From Pseudomonas sp. R37(2017) (lineage in GTDB: Bacteria > Pseudomonadota > Gammaproteobacteria > Pseudomonadales > Pseudomonadaceae), in contig NZ_NEHO01000003.1 in NCBI RefSeq assembly GCF_002113375.1, positions 248,001 to 312,000 on the forward strand: DNA of 64,000 nt. Reading direction: 5' to 3'. Position 1 is the stretch's first letter, and each line of letters starts with the position of its first letter. Below are positions 1 through 8,471 of this stretch, one piece after another. The notes below the pieces were generated by a model, which had not been told where the DNA came from, made no database searches, and worked only from the letters and a program-made list of their open reading frames with translations. Made by a program: the position numbers and the translations under genes.

Positions 1-204
1 TGATTTGTAGTTGAAGTTCAGTGTCGCGAAAAAAAGTAAAAGCAAATAAAACGGAAAGCTGATCAGAAACCAGACGTAGATCCCTCTTTCTTCCTGGCCC
101 AAAAAAGGTAGAGAAACAGCGGCCGAAGTTTCAGAGAGTGCTGCGAATATCGCGATAATGGTCATTGGGTTGGCAATCCGTTTTCTATCCTGTTCTGTGC
201 TCAT
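1..204 (-). CDS. Small membrane protein, 5' part only
   Basis: An open frame begins with ATG at 204 and stays open for 68 codons to the left edge of the window, so the 3' end is missing. The product starts MSTEQDRKRIANPM and has two hydrophobic stretches, about residues 14-36 and 43-62, separated by a short charged loop (GQEERG). This is the pattern of a small inner-membrane protein with a cytoplasmic N-terminus. Only a weak purine-rich stretch precedes the start. I do not recognise the family. The DNA is clearly more AT-rich than the rest of the window. The frame is too short and truncated to be scored by length alone; the hydrophobic periodicity is the main support. Confidence 0.55.
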   Translation of the reverse strand, partial: MSTEQDRKRIANPMTIIAIFAALSETSAAVSLPFLGQEERGIYVWFLISFPFYLLLLFFATLNFNYKS

Positions 205-701
205 GTCGAATTTTCTTTTTTTGAATGGTTTATGAAGATTGGTTTATCGGTGGGTCGTTGTGGTGGGTTTTTCTGTTTGTCGCTCCTTTGTATTATGAGA
301 TTGATGGTGTTTTAATGATTGCCCAAAAAATATTATTTACTGTAAGAGTAAATGGATGCTTGTTGTGTGATATTTCTGGTGTGAGTGTTGATCGCGTAAG
401 TAACTGTTACGTTTTAACGAGGTGGTAAGCGCTTATGTTTATCAGCCCGCAATCACTAAGGCTGGCTTCCGGAGTATTTTGGTTGTAAGTCGGTAGGGTC
501 GATCGCTGGAAACTGCGACAACATGACACTGTTACAGTTTTCAACTCATTCCGTTCGACGGTTTTTTGTAGGAGAAATCCGTGTTGTTTGTAGGGGATGT
601 CTCTTGGTGCGGGTGGGTGGAAGGGGCGACATGCCATGTGTGAAACGACTAGGCTATTGTGCGGGCTCTGAAAATTCGAACAGCGAAAATTGGACTTGCC
701 C
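205..701. other. AT-rich intergenic region, no supported gene
   Basis: About 500 bases between two divergent genes with low GC and runs of T and A. Short open frames exist but have no Shine-Dalgarno sequence and no recognisable product. The region must hold the promoters of both neighbours. I see no confident -35/-10 pair that I would single out. Confidence 0.5.
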
Positions 702-1328
702 ATGAATAAAGTGCTGATCGTGGATGATCACCCCGTCATTCGTCTTGCGGTACGTATGCTAATGGAGCGTCATGGCTACGAAGTTATTGCGGAAACCGAT
801 AATGGTGTGGATGCACTGCAACTGGCTCGTGAACTTGCGCCGGATATTGTCATTCTGGATATCGGAATTCCGAAGCTGGACGGATTGGAAGTCATCGCGC
901 GTTTGTCTTCGACCTCAATGCCAATGAAAGTGCTGATCCTGACTTCCCAGGCGCCGGGGCATTTTTCCATGCGTTGCATGCAGTCCGGTGCGGCCGGCTA
1001 TGTTTGCAAACAACAAGACTTGACGGAGTTGCTCAGTGCAATAAAGGCTGTGTTGTCAGGTTATAGTTACTTTCCCAATCAAGCCTTGCATACGGTGCGT
1101 TGCAGTTTGGGGAACGCCAGTGAGGCCGATATGGTTGATCGGTTGTCGGGGCGGGAAATGATGGTCCTGCAACAGTTGGCCAGAGGAAAGACCAATAAAG
1201 AGATTGCCGATGGCATGTTTCTCAGCAACAAAACAGTCAGTACTTACAAGACCCGCCTGTTGCTCAAGCTGAATGCGAGATCCCTGGTCGATTTGATCGA
1301 ACTGGCACAACGCAATGGTCTGGTGTGA
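702..1328 (+). CDS. LuxR/NarL-family response regulator (BvgA/RocA type)
   Basis: A 208-residue response regulator with an N-terminal receiver domain (residues 1-120) and a C-terminal LuxR-type helix-turn-helix. The acidic pocket is D8-D9, the predicted phosphorylated residue is D53 in ILDIGIP, and the conserved T/S and K are in LILTSQ and VCKQ. The HTH segment is LSGREMMVLQQLARGKTNKEIA followed by LSNKTVSTYK, residues about 150-190. The ATG at 702 is preferred because MNKVLIVDDHP is the usual family start; the frame extends 12 bases upstream only through a TTG. No sensor kinase gene is adjacent, so it is an orphan in this window. BvgA/EvgA/RocA1 relatives control adhesins or fimbriae, but the target here is unknown. 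Confidence 0.85.
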   Translation: MNKVLIVDDHPVIRLAVRMLMERHGYEVIAETDNGVDALQLARELAPDIVILDIGIPKLDGLEVIARLSSTSMPMKVLILTSQAPGHFSMRCMQSGAAGYVCKQQDLTELLSAIKAVLSGYSYFPNQALHTVRCSLGNASEADMVDRLSGREMMVLQQLARGKTNKEIADGMFLSNKTVSTYKTRLLLKLNARSLVDLIELAQRNGLV

Positions 1329-1376
1329 TGAGGCAACTGTGCGACAAGGGGGGCAATCGGGGGAAGGCACATAAAA

Positions 1377-1400
1377 AAAGCCTCCGTTTCGGGAGGCTTT
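1377..1400 (-). terminator. Rho-independent terminator between convergent genes
   Basis: A 9-bp stem, AAAGCCTCC pairing with GGAGGCTTT, with a 6-base loop. Read leftward it runs into a long T-tract (A-run at 1371-1379 on the + strand), so it ends the PA3496-type gene. It probably also stops the response-regulator transcript. Confidence 0.85.
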
Positions 1401-1406
1401 CAGGTG

Positions 1407-1586
1407 TCATAAGTCAAAATCGTAATCGGCCAATTGCTTTTGCAGTCGGCGCTCCTCCAGCAGATTGTCGATGGTGCGGCGTTTGCTCAGATTAGTTTTC
1501 GCTACTTCAACCACCGGTTCTGCGTCATCGGGTTCGGCGGTGGTGAAGTCGTCTTCTACGTCCAATTGCTCTTTGCCAGTACTCAT
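1407..1586 (-). CDS. PA3496-family small acidic/basic protein
   Basis: A 59-residue protein that starts MSTGKEQLDVEDDF and ends LADYDFDL. The N-terminal half is acidic. The C-terminal half, LSKRRTIDNLLEERRLQKQL, is basic and predicted to be a single helix. This matches the short Pseudomonas family typified by PA3496, which lies beside nth in PAO1 just as it does here. The start is supported by a good ribosome site, GGAGTAACTAA-ATG. It is separated from nth by about 106 bases, so it probably has its own promoter. Function is unknown; some databases call it a putative envelope-integrity protein. It is below common length cut-offs and easily missed. Confidence 0.85.
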   Translation of the reverse strand: MSTGKEQLDVEDDFTTAEPDDAEPVVEVAKTNLSKRRTIDNLLEERRLQKQLADYDFDL

Positions 1587-1692
1587 TTAGTTACTCCAGG
1601 CTAAGAAGGCCTTTGGCGCTCCTTATATCGACAATCTCCCGGCGGGTAAAAAAGATTTTTTCAATCGATAATCGAATAAACCCAATAGCGCC

Positions 1693-2331
1693 TCAATCGT
1701 CGGAGGTTTTGTGCTTGTATTCGCACAAGTCTTCGATCCGGCAGCTTCCGCATCGCGGCTTGCGGGCCAGGCACACATAACGCCCGTGCAGGATCAGCCA
1801 GTGGTGCGAGTCGAGCAGGTACTCCCTGGGCACGAATTTCATCAGCTTTTTCTCGACTTCCACCACGTTTTTGCCGGGTGCAATGCCAGTCCGGTTACTG
1901 ACTCTGAAAATATGCGTATCGACGGCCATGGTCAGCTGACGAAATGCGGTATTGAGTACCACATTGGCAGTTTTGCGGCCGACACCGGGCAGCGCTTCCA
2001 GCTCTTCACGGGTTTGTGGCACTTCGCCGGCGTGGCGCTCGACCAGCAGGCGGCAGGTTTCAATCACGTTTTTCGCTTTGCTGTTGTATAGACCGATGGT
2101 CTTGATGTATTCCGACAGTCCCTCGACCCCCAATGCATGGATCGCTGCCGGGGTATTGGCGACCGGGAACAGCCTGGCGGTGGCCTTGTTGACGCCCACA
2201 TCGGTCGACTGCGCCGAGAGAATCACGGCAATCAGCAATTCGAACGGCGAGGAATAGGCCAGTTCGGTTTTCGGTTCCGGGTTGTCCTCGTGCAGTCTGC
2301 GGAAAATTTCCAGACGTTTTGCGGCATTCAT
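1693..2331 (-). CDS. nth: Endonuclease III, DNA glycosylase/AP lyase
   Basis: A 212-residue base-excision repair enzyme that removes oxidised pyrimidines and cleaves the abasic strand. The helix-hairpin-helix LPGVGRKTANVVL is near residues 114-126, with the catalytic lysine inside it and the catalytic aspartate in VDTHIFRVSNR. The C-terminal [4Fe-4S] ligands follow the C-x6-C-x2-C-x5-C spacing (CLARKPRCGSCRIEDLC). The length equals that of the E. coli enzyme. The gene is the last of the rnf operon, starting about 25 bases after rnfE, the same order as PA3494-PA3495. Co-transcription with an electron-transfer complex fits an Fe-S protein but is only an association. Confidence 0.97.
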   Translation of the reverse strand: MNAAKRLEIFRRLHEDNPEPKTELAYSSPFELLIAVILSAQSTDVGVNKATARLFPVANTPAAIHALGVEGLSEYIKTIGLYNSKAKNVIETCRLLVERHAGEVPQTREELEALPGVGRKTANVVLNTAFRQLTMAVDTHIFRVSNRTGIAPGKNVVEVEKKLMKFVPREYLLDSHHWLILHGRYVCLARKPRCGSCRIEDLCEYKHKTSDD

Positions 2332-2356
2332 GGGCGGTGCGTTTCCTCGAAGGCAA

Positions 2357-2941
2357 TCAAAGTGTGGGCGCGGGGCGCCAGGCCCGCCAGGCGGCGATCA
2401 GCAGTCCGAGCAGAATGAATCCGCCGGGGACCAACGTGGCCAGGCGCAGACCGCCATCAGCTACCAGCACCCAGCCTTGCCAGTCAGTTTGTGTTGCGTC
2501 GATCAACCACGATAGATGGTTTCCAATTGTTCCATTGCCGATGAGCTCGCGCAGCAGGCCGAGCGCGATCAGCAGCGTGGCGAACAGGCCATTGAGTCGC
2601 AGACGTTGGCGCCAACCGTTCTGAAAGAACCCGGTTTGCTCCAGCACAACGCATTGCAAGGCGATCAGGGCGCCATAGAACCCTAGTTGTTGCTGCCATT
2701 GCAGCGACCAGGCTTGTGCCATGAGTTCCGTGCAACTGGTGAGCGTGGCGGCCAACAGGATGCTGGCCGCCAAGCGGGCCGTCGGGACCAGTCGGGATCG
2801 CAGGGCGCCCATGGCCAGGCTGAACAGCTGGGTCACCACCATGAACATCAGGCACAGGCCAAGCGCGGCCGTCAGCGACTGGGTGGCACCGATCAGCGGC
2901 GTCAGCATCAAGGTATTGCGCAGAGTCGATGAGTTATCCAT
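2357..2941 (-). CDS. rnfE: Rnf electron transport complex subunit E
   Basis: A 194-residue integral membrane protein of the Rnf/Nqr A-E family with about six hydrophobic segments. Start MDNSSTLRNTLMLTPLIGAT resembles RnfE N-termini (…NPPLV/TPLLGLCP); the family position after rnfG supports RnfE rather than RnfA. The ATG at 2941 is chosen because it overlaps the end of rnfG by 8 bases, as expected for translational coupling. The protein is shorter than typical RnfE (about 230 residues), and the membrane cysteine motif region is divergent (SCTELMAQAW). In known complexes RnfA and RnfE together bind a [2Fe-2S] cluster in the membrane. Confidence 0.85.
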   Translation of the reverse strand: MDNSSTLRNTLMLTPLIGATQSLTAALGLCLMFMVVTQLFSLAMGALRSRLVPTARLAASILLAATLTSCTELMAQAWSLQWQQQLGFYGALIALQCVVLEQTGFFQNGWRQRLRLNGLFATLLIALGLLRELIGNGTIGNHLSWLIDATQTDWQGWVLVADGGLRLATLVPGGFILLGLLIAAWRAWRPAPTL

Positions 2942-3545
2942 GGGCAGGTTTTCCGAGCAGTTGTTGCCGGTGCTCATCGAAGTAGCGCAAGGCATCGTGG
3001 ACGCCATTGATCACCGCTCTTGAGGTGATGGTTGCACCTGCGATCTGATCGAACTGCCCCTGGTCCTTTTTCAGCGCCCAGCCGCTGTCACCAGGTTCTG
3101 TTCGAGATTTGCCGGAAAAAATCTGCAGCCATGAATTGGGCCAGTCAGCGATCCGCGCTCCCAGCCCTGGTGTTTCCGACTGTTTGAGGGTTTTCACGCC
3201 CAGCAACCTGCCATTGGCATCGACAGCGATCATCAGGTCGATGGCACCGGCGTAGCCAATGGTCTGAATGCGCAGCAACACCGCGACAGGTTGATCGTCC
3301 CTGGTCGCCAGATAACCACCGAGCACAGTGCTGTTGGTCAGGGCAGTTGTTTCGAGCTTGATGGGGTGTTCGAGTGGTTGATTGTCGTAGCTGTCCGGCG
3401 CGATCAGGTCCAGCAGATTGCGGCTGTCGATCAGGCGCTGTTCGGCTGCAATGCGTGGCGCGCTGCCGAGTTGCACGAAGTACGTCACGCCAAGGCCAAG
3501 TGTGGCCAAAAGCACGAGAAGTGCGATGCTCGATGTCCGGTTCAT
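2934..3545 (-). CDS. rnfG: Rnf electron transport complex subunit G
   Basis: A 203-residue subunit with one N-terminal membrane helix (about residues 5-25, IALLVLLATLGLGVTYFV) and a periplasmic FMN-binding domain. The flavinylation motif appears as AGATITSRAVINGV near residues 170-183, where the second threonine-containing position of the S/A-G-A-T motif carries FMN covalently. VKTLKQSETPGLGARI is a conserved family segment. The start at 3545 overlaps rnfD by 4 bases (ATGA-type coupling); the open frame extends further upstream only as an out-of-family reading inside rnfD. Known role: electron relay on the periplasmic side. Confidence 0.93.
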   Translation of the reverse strand: MNRTSSIALLVLLATLGLGVTYFVQLGSAPRIAAEQRLIDSRNLLDLIAPDSYDNQPLEHPIKLETTALTNSTVLGGYLATRDDQPVAVLLRIQTIGYAGAIDLMIAVDANGRLLGVKTLKQSETPGLGARIADWPNSWLQIFSGKSRTEPGDSGWALKKDQGQFDQIAGATITSRAVINGVHDALRYFDEHRQQLLGKPAHG

Positions 3546-4528
3546 GGCACCTCCGGCTGTTGTCTGGCTGCCACGAACCGCTCCAGTGTCGGTACGCACA
3601 GGTTCATCGCCAGCACGGCAAAGGCGATGCCGTCCGGATAGCCGCCCCAGGTACGAATGAAGTAAGTCAGGAGACCGACGCCGACGCCGAACAGAAGTTT
3701 TGCCCTGGGGCTTCTGGCACCGGATACCGGTTCGGTGATGATGAAGAACGCCCCCAGCATGGTCGCGCCGGTCAGCAGATGAAACAGCGGCGAGCCGTGG
3801 GAGTCGGAGCCCGAGCCGTTCCAGCACAGCAGGCTGATGATGAACAGACTGGCCAGCATGCCAACCGGGGCGTGCCAACTGATTACCCGTCGCTGCAAGA
3901 GAAGCATTCCGCCCGCCAGGAACGCCAGGTTCATCCACTCCACCCCGCGACCGCCGTAGTGGCCGAATGCCGGGTTGCCGGCAAACAGTTCATCCATGGT
4001 CAGGCTTTTATTGATCCGCAGACTATCCAGTGGTGTGGCCTGCACCCACGCATCCGGTGCTTGGCCGACACCGAACACCTGCTGCAATCCACTCAGCAAA
4101 TCCATGCCATGGGGCGATGGCCAATGGGTCATGGGTTGCGGAAAAGTCACCAGCGCCAGAGCAAAACCGAGCATCGCCGGATTGAAGGGGTTCGAGCCGA
4201 CGCCGCCATACAAGTGCTTTCCAAAGACCATCGCAAAAGCGGCAGCGCTGAGGGTCAGCCACCATGGGCAGTAAGGCGGCAGCGCCAGGGCCAGCAACGT
4301 TGCACTGACCAGCGCGCTGCCGTCACACAAGGTTGGCCCCAGCGGTCGCTTGCGCCATTGCACGATGGCGGCTTCGATGGCCAGCATGGCCAGGGCTGCC
4401 AGAACCAGGTTGATCAATACACCCCAGCCGTACAGCCAGAACGCCGCGAGCACTCCCGGTAGCGTGGCCAGCAGCACCAGCTTCATCGCTTGCTGCAGGC
4501 GAACATCGACTGCTTCAAGGGCCGGCAT
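3542..4528 (-). CDS. rnfD: Rnf electron transport complex subunit D
   Basis: A 328-residue polytopic membrane protein of the NqrB/RnfD family, with about ten hydrophobic segments. The flavin-attachment motif is [18 protein letters not shown], in which the threonine of TGAT is the predicted covalent FMN site. [12 protein letters not shown] and [12 protein letters not shown] are family signatures. It overlaps rnfB by 14 bases upstream and rnfG by 4 bases downstream. In canonical operons rnfC lies between rnfB and rnfD. Here the two genes overlap directly, so there is no room for rnfC. Confidence 0.93.
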   Translation of the reverse strand: MPALEAVDVRLQQAMKLVLLATLPGVLAAFWLYGWGVLINLVLAALAMLAIEAAIVQWRKRPLGPTLCDGSALVSATLLALALPPYCPWWLTLSAAAFAMVFGKHLYGGVGSNPFNPAMLGFALALVTFPQPMTHWPSPHGMDLLSGLQQVFGVGQAPDAWVQATPLDSLRINKSLTMDELFAGNPAFGHYGGRGVEWMNLAFLAGGMLLLQRRVISWHAPVGMLASLFIISLLCWNGSGSDSHGSPLFHLLTGATMLGAFFIITEPVSGARSPRAKLLFGVGVGLLTYFIRTWGGYPDGIAFAVLAMNLCVPTLERFVAARQQPEVP

Positions 4529-5528
4529 GGGCGTTCACCTGGCGTTCGGCCTCGCCGAGTGCGCGCTCCAGGGCTTCGATTTGCTCCGCCGGTGCTTCGT
4601 TGGCCTGAGCTTTCTTCAGTTCGGCACGGCGCATGGCCAACTGGATCTTGGCCCGTTTCAGGTCGGCATCATTTGACGACACCGTTGCCGACGTCGGCGC
4701 AGGGGGGGGCGGGGCGGCGCTTTCCAGTTGCGCCAGGTTTTTTTCGGCGGCTTCGAACTGCTGTTGCAGGACGATCAATTGCGACTGCTGTTCGAAGGTC
4801 GGCGGATGTCCGAAGGCCTTCAGCGATTTGTGCAGTTGCGCCCGACTCATCGCCATATCGATCTTGGCTTTTTTCAACGCGGCGTCGGCATTGGCGGCTT
4901 TCTGTGCGCGGACGCGCTCGAGGGCCGCCTGTACCGGGTCGGCTGTTGGCTCTGCGGGTTGCGCGGCGCGCTGTCGAGCCTGCCGCTCGGTGATTTTCTG
5001 TTGCTCCTCACGCTGCAAGCGGGCATTGCGTTGTTCGAAACGGCGCCGTGCGTGCTCGCGCTTGAGGGTGCGGGCCTCCCGCGCCTGCGGTGTGAAAGCC
5101 AGGCCCCCGACAACGGGCAGCACCGTGTTCGGCAGCAGTGGCCGCATTTCGATGCAGTCCACCGGGCAGGGTGCCACGCAGAGGTCGCAACCGGTGCACT
5201 CATCGATGATCACCGTGTGCATCAGCTTGGCCGCGCCGACGATGGCATCCACCGGGCAGGCCTGGATGCACTTGGTGCAACCAATGCACTCGGCTTCGCG
5301 GATGTAGGCGATCTGCGCAGGTGCAGAACCTCGGGTGATGTCCAGTTCCAGCACCGGCACCTTCAACAGTTCGGCCAGGGCGGCGATGGTTTCGTTGCCG
5401 CCGGGTGGGCACTTGTTGATCGGCTCACCGCTGGCGATGCCTTCGGCATACGGCTTGCACCCGGGGTGGCCGCATTTGCCGCATTGGGTTTGCGGCAAGA
5501 GTGCATCGATGAGTTGAATCAGACTCAT
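4515..5528 (-). CDS. rnfB: RnfB-like ferredoxin subunit with long repeat tail
   Basis: A 337-residue protein. Residues 1-60 carry the RnfB [4Fe-4S] signature [17 protein letters not shown]. Residues about 80-130 hold two ferredoxin clusters ([16 protein letters not shown] and [16 protein letters not shown]). The usual N-terminal membrane anchor of RnfB is absent: the protein begins [15 protein letters not shown]. After residue about 165 there is a charged alanine-rich tail of about 170 residues with two related repeats ([19 protein letters not shown] and [19 protein letters not shown]). Such repeats are, to my knowledge, typical of the C-terminus of RnfC. It overlaps rnfA by 4 bases. The protein could be a fusion left after loss of the RnfC core. 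Confidence 0.88.
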   Translation of the reverse strand: MSLIQLIDALLPQTQCGKCGHPGCKPYAEGIASGEPINKCPPGGNETIAALAELLKVPVLELDITRGSAPAQIAYIREAECIGCTKCIQACPVDAIVGAAKLMHTVIIDECTGCDLCVAPCPVDCIEMRPLLPNTVLPVVGGLAFTPQAREARTLKREHARRRFEQRNARLQREEQQKITERQARQRAAQPAEPTADPVQAALERVRAQKAANADAALKKAKIDMAMSRAQLHKSLKAFGHPPTFEQQSQLIVLQQQFEAAEKNLAQLESAAPPPPAPTSATVSSNDADLKRAKIQLAMRRAELKKAQANEAPAEQIEALERALGEAERQVNAHAGP

Positions 5529-6094
5529 GTTTTGATCAGTCCGCTGAATCCGAGAAAAACCACTGCGATCAGGCCGGCACCGATCAGGTCGATCGGCAAG
5601 CCGCGAAAGGGTAGTGGCACATCGTTGTCGGCCGTGCGCTCACGCAAATCCGTGAACAGGCTCAACACCAGCCAGAAGCCCAGCCCTGCACCCAGGCTCA
5701 AGGCTGTGGCGTGAAAGAAGCCCTTGTCTTCCTGAGCATTGAGCAAAGCCACGCCGAGCACGCCGGCATTGCCCAGCAGCAACAGCCAGAGACCTTCGAA
5801 TGGCAGTGTCGAAAACACCCGTGCCAGCAACTTCAGCAACGGGCTGACCAGCAACACGCTCAATGGCAGAAACACGAACAGACGCAACGGCGTCAATTGC
5901 AGTGGCACCAGCAGCCATTGATAGAGCGCGTAGCCGAGCATACCCACGATCAGCATCAGGCAGGTCGTCGCAATACCCAAGGCATGGACCTGAGGGCGCT
6001 GGCCGGCCAACAGCGGATCGACGGCCAACGGCCAGTGCAACACAAGGTTGTTGATCAAGGCGGCGCTGATAAGCGTAAGCAGGATTTCGGTCAT
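5525..6094 (-). CDS. rnfA: Rnf electron transport complex subunit A
   Basis: A 189-residue membrane protein of the RnfA/NqrE family, first gene of the leftward operon. It has six hydrophobic segments; [20 protein letters not shown] matches the usual N-terminus, with an asparagine pair at the first helix. RnfA normally ends its first helix with a cysteine motif (…GICPFLGVS); here the equivalent is [13 protein letters not shown], so the cysteine ligand for the membrane [2Fe-2S] cluster appears to be missing. Together with the missing rnfC, this raises doubt that the complex works like canonical Rnf. The ribosome site is weak. Confidence 0.85.
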   Translation of the reverse strand: MTEILLTLISAALINNLVLHWPLAVDPLLAGQRPQVHALGIATTCLMLIVGMLGYALYQWLLVPLQLTPLRLFVFLPLSVLLVSPLLKLLARVFSTLPFEGLWLLLLGNAGVLGVALLNAQEDKGFFHATALSLGAGLGFWLVLSLFTDLRERTADNDVPLPFRGLPIDLIGAGLIAVVFLGFSGLIKT

Positions 6095-6187
6095 TGTTCG
6101 TGCCGGCAGGAACAGGGCTTTTTAGCGCAGTTGTCTAAAAAGAGTAGGCATTATCCGGCAAGGCGGGAGGGTGGGCCAGACATGAAA

Positions 6188-6220
6188 ATCCCACAGCCGC
6201 GTCAGGCACGACTGTGGGAT
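6188..6220 (-). terminator. Rho-independent terminator after metG
   Basis: A perfect 9-bp inverted repeat (ATCCCACAG / CTGTGGGAT) with a 15-base loop, followed on the minus strand by TTTTC. It lies about 17 bases past the metG stop. Confidence 0.85.
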
Positions 6221-6236
6221 CGATTTGCTGCAGGCC

Positions 6237-8288
6237 TTACTTGATGCGCTGACCCGGCTTGGCGCCGCTGTCAGGGCTGAGCAAGTAGATTTCTTCTCCG
6301 CCAGGGCCGGCTGCCATCACCATGCCTTCGGAGATACCGAACTTCATTTTCCGTGGCTTGAGGTTGGCGATCATCATGGTCAGGCGGCCATCGAGCTTGG
6401 ACGGGTCCGGGTAAGCGCTCTTGATACCGGAGAACACGTTGCGTTGCTCGTCACCGATGTCCAGGGTCAGGCGCAGCAGCTTGTCGGCGCCTTCCACGTG
6501 TTCAGCCTTGACGATCAGCGCGACGCGCAAATCGACTGCCGCGAAGGTGTCGAATTCGATTTCCGGCGACAGAGGATCCTTGGCCAGTTCGCCATTGCCG
6601 GCAGGTGCGGCTTCGCCGGTGTCGGTCTGGCTGGCGGTCAGGTCTTCCTTCGAAGCATCGGTCATGGCTTGCACTTTGACCGGGTCGATTCGGGTCATCA
6701 GCGGCTTGAACTCGTTCAACTGATGGTTGCCGAGCAAGGTCGCGTGGTCGTTCCAGGTCAGCGGCGCAACGTTCAGGAACGCCTCGGCGTCGGCGGCCAG
6801 CAGCGGCAGGACCGGTTTGAGGAAGATCACCAGCTGGCGGAACAGGTTGACGCCGGTGGCGCAGATGGCCTGGACTTCATCCTGTTTGCCTTCCTGTTTG
6901 TTCAGCGACCACGGCGCCTTGTCGGCGATCCAGGCGTTGGCGCGGTCGGCCAGGCCCATGATCTCGCGCATGGCGCGGGCGAAGTCGCGGGCTTCATAAG
7001 CGTCGGCAATGCTCGGCGCAGCAGCCAGGAAGGCTTCGGTCAGTTCCGGCGCGGCGTTGGTGTCGACCATCACGCCAGCATTGCCCTTGTTGATGAAACC
7101 GGCGCAACGGCTGGCGATGTTGACGACTTTGCCCACCAGGTCGGAGTTGACCTTCTGCACGAAGTCTTCGAGGTTCAGGTCGAGGTCATCGACACCGCGG
7201 CCCAGCTTGGCCGCGTAGTAGTAGCGCAGGTATTCCGGCGACAGGTGTTCCAGGTAGGTGCGGGCCTTGATGAACGTGCCGCGGGACTTGGACATCTTCT
7301 GGCCGTTGACGGTCAGGTAACCGTGCACGTTGATCCCGGTGGGCTTGCGGTAGCCCGCGCCTTCGAGCATGGCTGGCCAGAACAGGGCGTGGAAGTTGAC
7401 GATGTCCTTGCCGATGAAGTGATACAGCTCGGCGGTGGAGTCCTTGCCCCAGAACGCGTCGAAGTCCAGCTCCGGCGTGCGGTTGCACAGGTTCTTGAAG
7501 CTGGCCATGTAGCCGATCGGCGCATCCAGCCAGACATAGAAGTACTTGCCCGGTTCGTCGGGAATTTCGAAGCCGAAGTACGGCGCATCGCGGGAGATGT
7601 CCCACTGTTGCAGGCCGGAATCCAGCCATTCGGCGATCTTGTTGGCCACGGCATCTTGCAGGGTGCCGCTGCGGGTCCAGGTCTGCAGCATTTGCTGGAA
7701 GTCTGGCAGCTTGAAGAAGAAGTGCTGGGAATCCTTGAGCACCGGGGTGGCACCGGAGATCGCCGATTTCGGATCCTTCAGGTCGGTTGGCGCGTAGGTT
7801 GCGCCGCATTTTTCGCAGTTGTCGCCGTACTGGTCTTCGGTGCCGCATTTCGGGCAGGTGCCCTTGATGAAGCGGTCGGCCAGGAACATTTTCTTTTCCG
7901 GGTCGAAATACTGGGTGATCGAGCGCGTGGCAATGTGCCCGGCGTCACGCAGCTTCAGGTAGATCTGGCTCGACAGCTCACGGTTTTCTTCGGCGTGAGT
8001 GGAGTGGAAGTTGTCGAAGTCCACCAGGAAGTCGGCAAAGTCGGCGCTGTGTTCAGCCTGGACGTTGGCGATCAGTTGTTCCGGGGTGATGCCTTCCTTT
8101 TCCGCGCGCAGCATGATCGCCGAACCGTGGGCGTCGTCGGCGCAGACATAGATGCATTGATTGCCGCGGTGCTTCTGGAAGCGCACCCACATATCGGTCT
8201 GGATGTATTCCAGCATATGGCCGAGGTGAATCGAACCATTGGCATAGGGCAGGGCGCTGGTGACGAGGATCTTGCGTGGCTCGGACAT
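6237..8288 (-). CDS. metG: Methionyl-tRNA synthetase
   Basis: A 683-residue class I aminoacyl-tRNA synthetase that charges tRNA-Met. The HIGH box appears as HLGHML near residue 22 and the KMSKS loop as KMSKSRGTF near residue 335. A zinc knuckle of the CPKCG...CEKC type is present near residues 145-165. The C-terminal 110 residues form the EMAP-type tRNA-binding/dimerisation domain ([25 protein letters not shown]). Full length for the two-domain proteobacterial form. It is transcribed divergently from apbC/mrp, a conserved arrangement in Pseudomonas. Confidence 0.98.
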   Translation of the reverse strand: MSEPRKILVTSALPYANGSIHLGHMLEYIQTDMWVRFQKHRGNQCIYVCADDAHGSAIMLRAEKEGITPEQLIANVQAEHSADFADFLVDFDNFHSTHAEENRELSSQIYLKLRDAGHIATRSITQYFDPEKKMFLADRFIKGTCPKCGTEDQYGDNCEKCGATYAPTDLKDPKSAISGATPVLKDSQHFFFKLPDFQQMLQTWTRSGTLQDAVANKIAEWLDSGLQQWDISRDAPYFGFEIPDEPGKYFYVWLDAPIGYMASFKNLCNRTPELDFDAFWGKDSTAELYHFIGKDIVNFHALFWPAMLEGAGYRKPTGINVHGYLTVNGQKMSKSRGTFIKARTYLEHLSPEYLRYYYAAKLGRGVDDLDLNLEDFVQKVNSDLVGKVVNIASRCAGFINKGNAGVMVDTNAAPELTEAFLAAAPSIADAYEARDFARAMREIMGLADRANAWIADKAPWSLNKQEGKQDEVQAICATGVNLFRQLVIFLKPVLPLLAADAEAFLNVAPLTWNDHATLLGNHQLNEFKPLMTRIDPVKVQAMTDASKEDLTASQTDTGEAAPAGNGELAKDPLSPEIEFDTFAAVDLRVALIVKAEHVEGADKLLRLTLDIGDEQRNVFSGIKSAYPDPSKLDGRLTMMIANLKPRKMKFGISEGMVMAAGPGGEEIYLLSPDSGAKPGQRIK

Positions 8289-8471
8289 GGGGCTCGGCTA
8301 CTTGATGAAACGGAGGTCGGCCACTATAAAGCGCTGGCGCATATTTTTCACCCTGTGAGCCTGTTTCATTGGATGAGTAACGGGTCGATGCCATCTTTTG
8401 AGCATCCCGCCGAGCGCTCGGAACGGGTACGATACCCGATATCTTTTCCAGTCCTGTTTTCGGAGTTGCCC

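Noticed and set aside
225..428. A 67-codon frame in the AT-rich left gap.
   Set aside because: No Shine-Dalgarno sequence and no plausible product; aromatic-rich composition reflects T-rich DNA.
3374..4462. A 362-codon + strand frame opposite rnfD and rnfG.
   Set aside because: Low-complexity Q/R/H-rich shadow of GC-rich codons; the opposite strand encodes conserved Rnf subunits.
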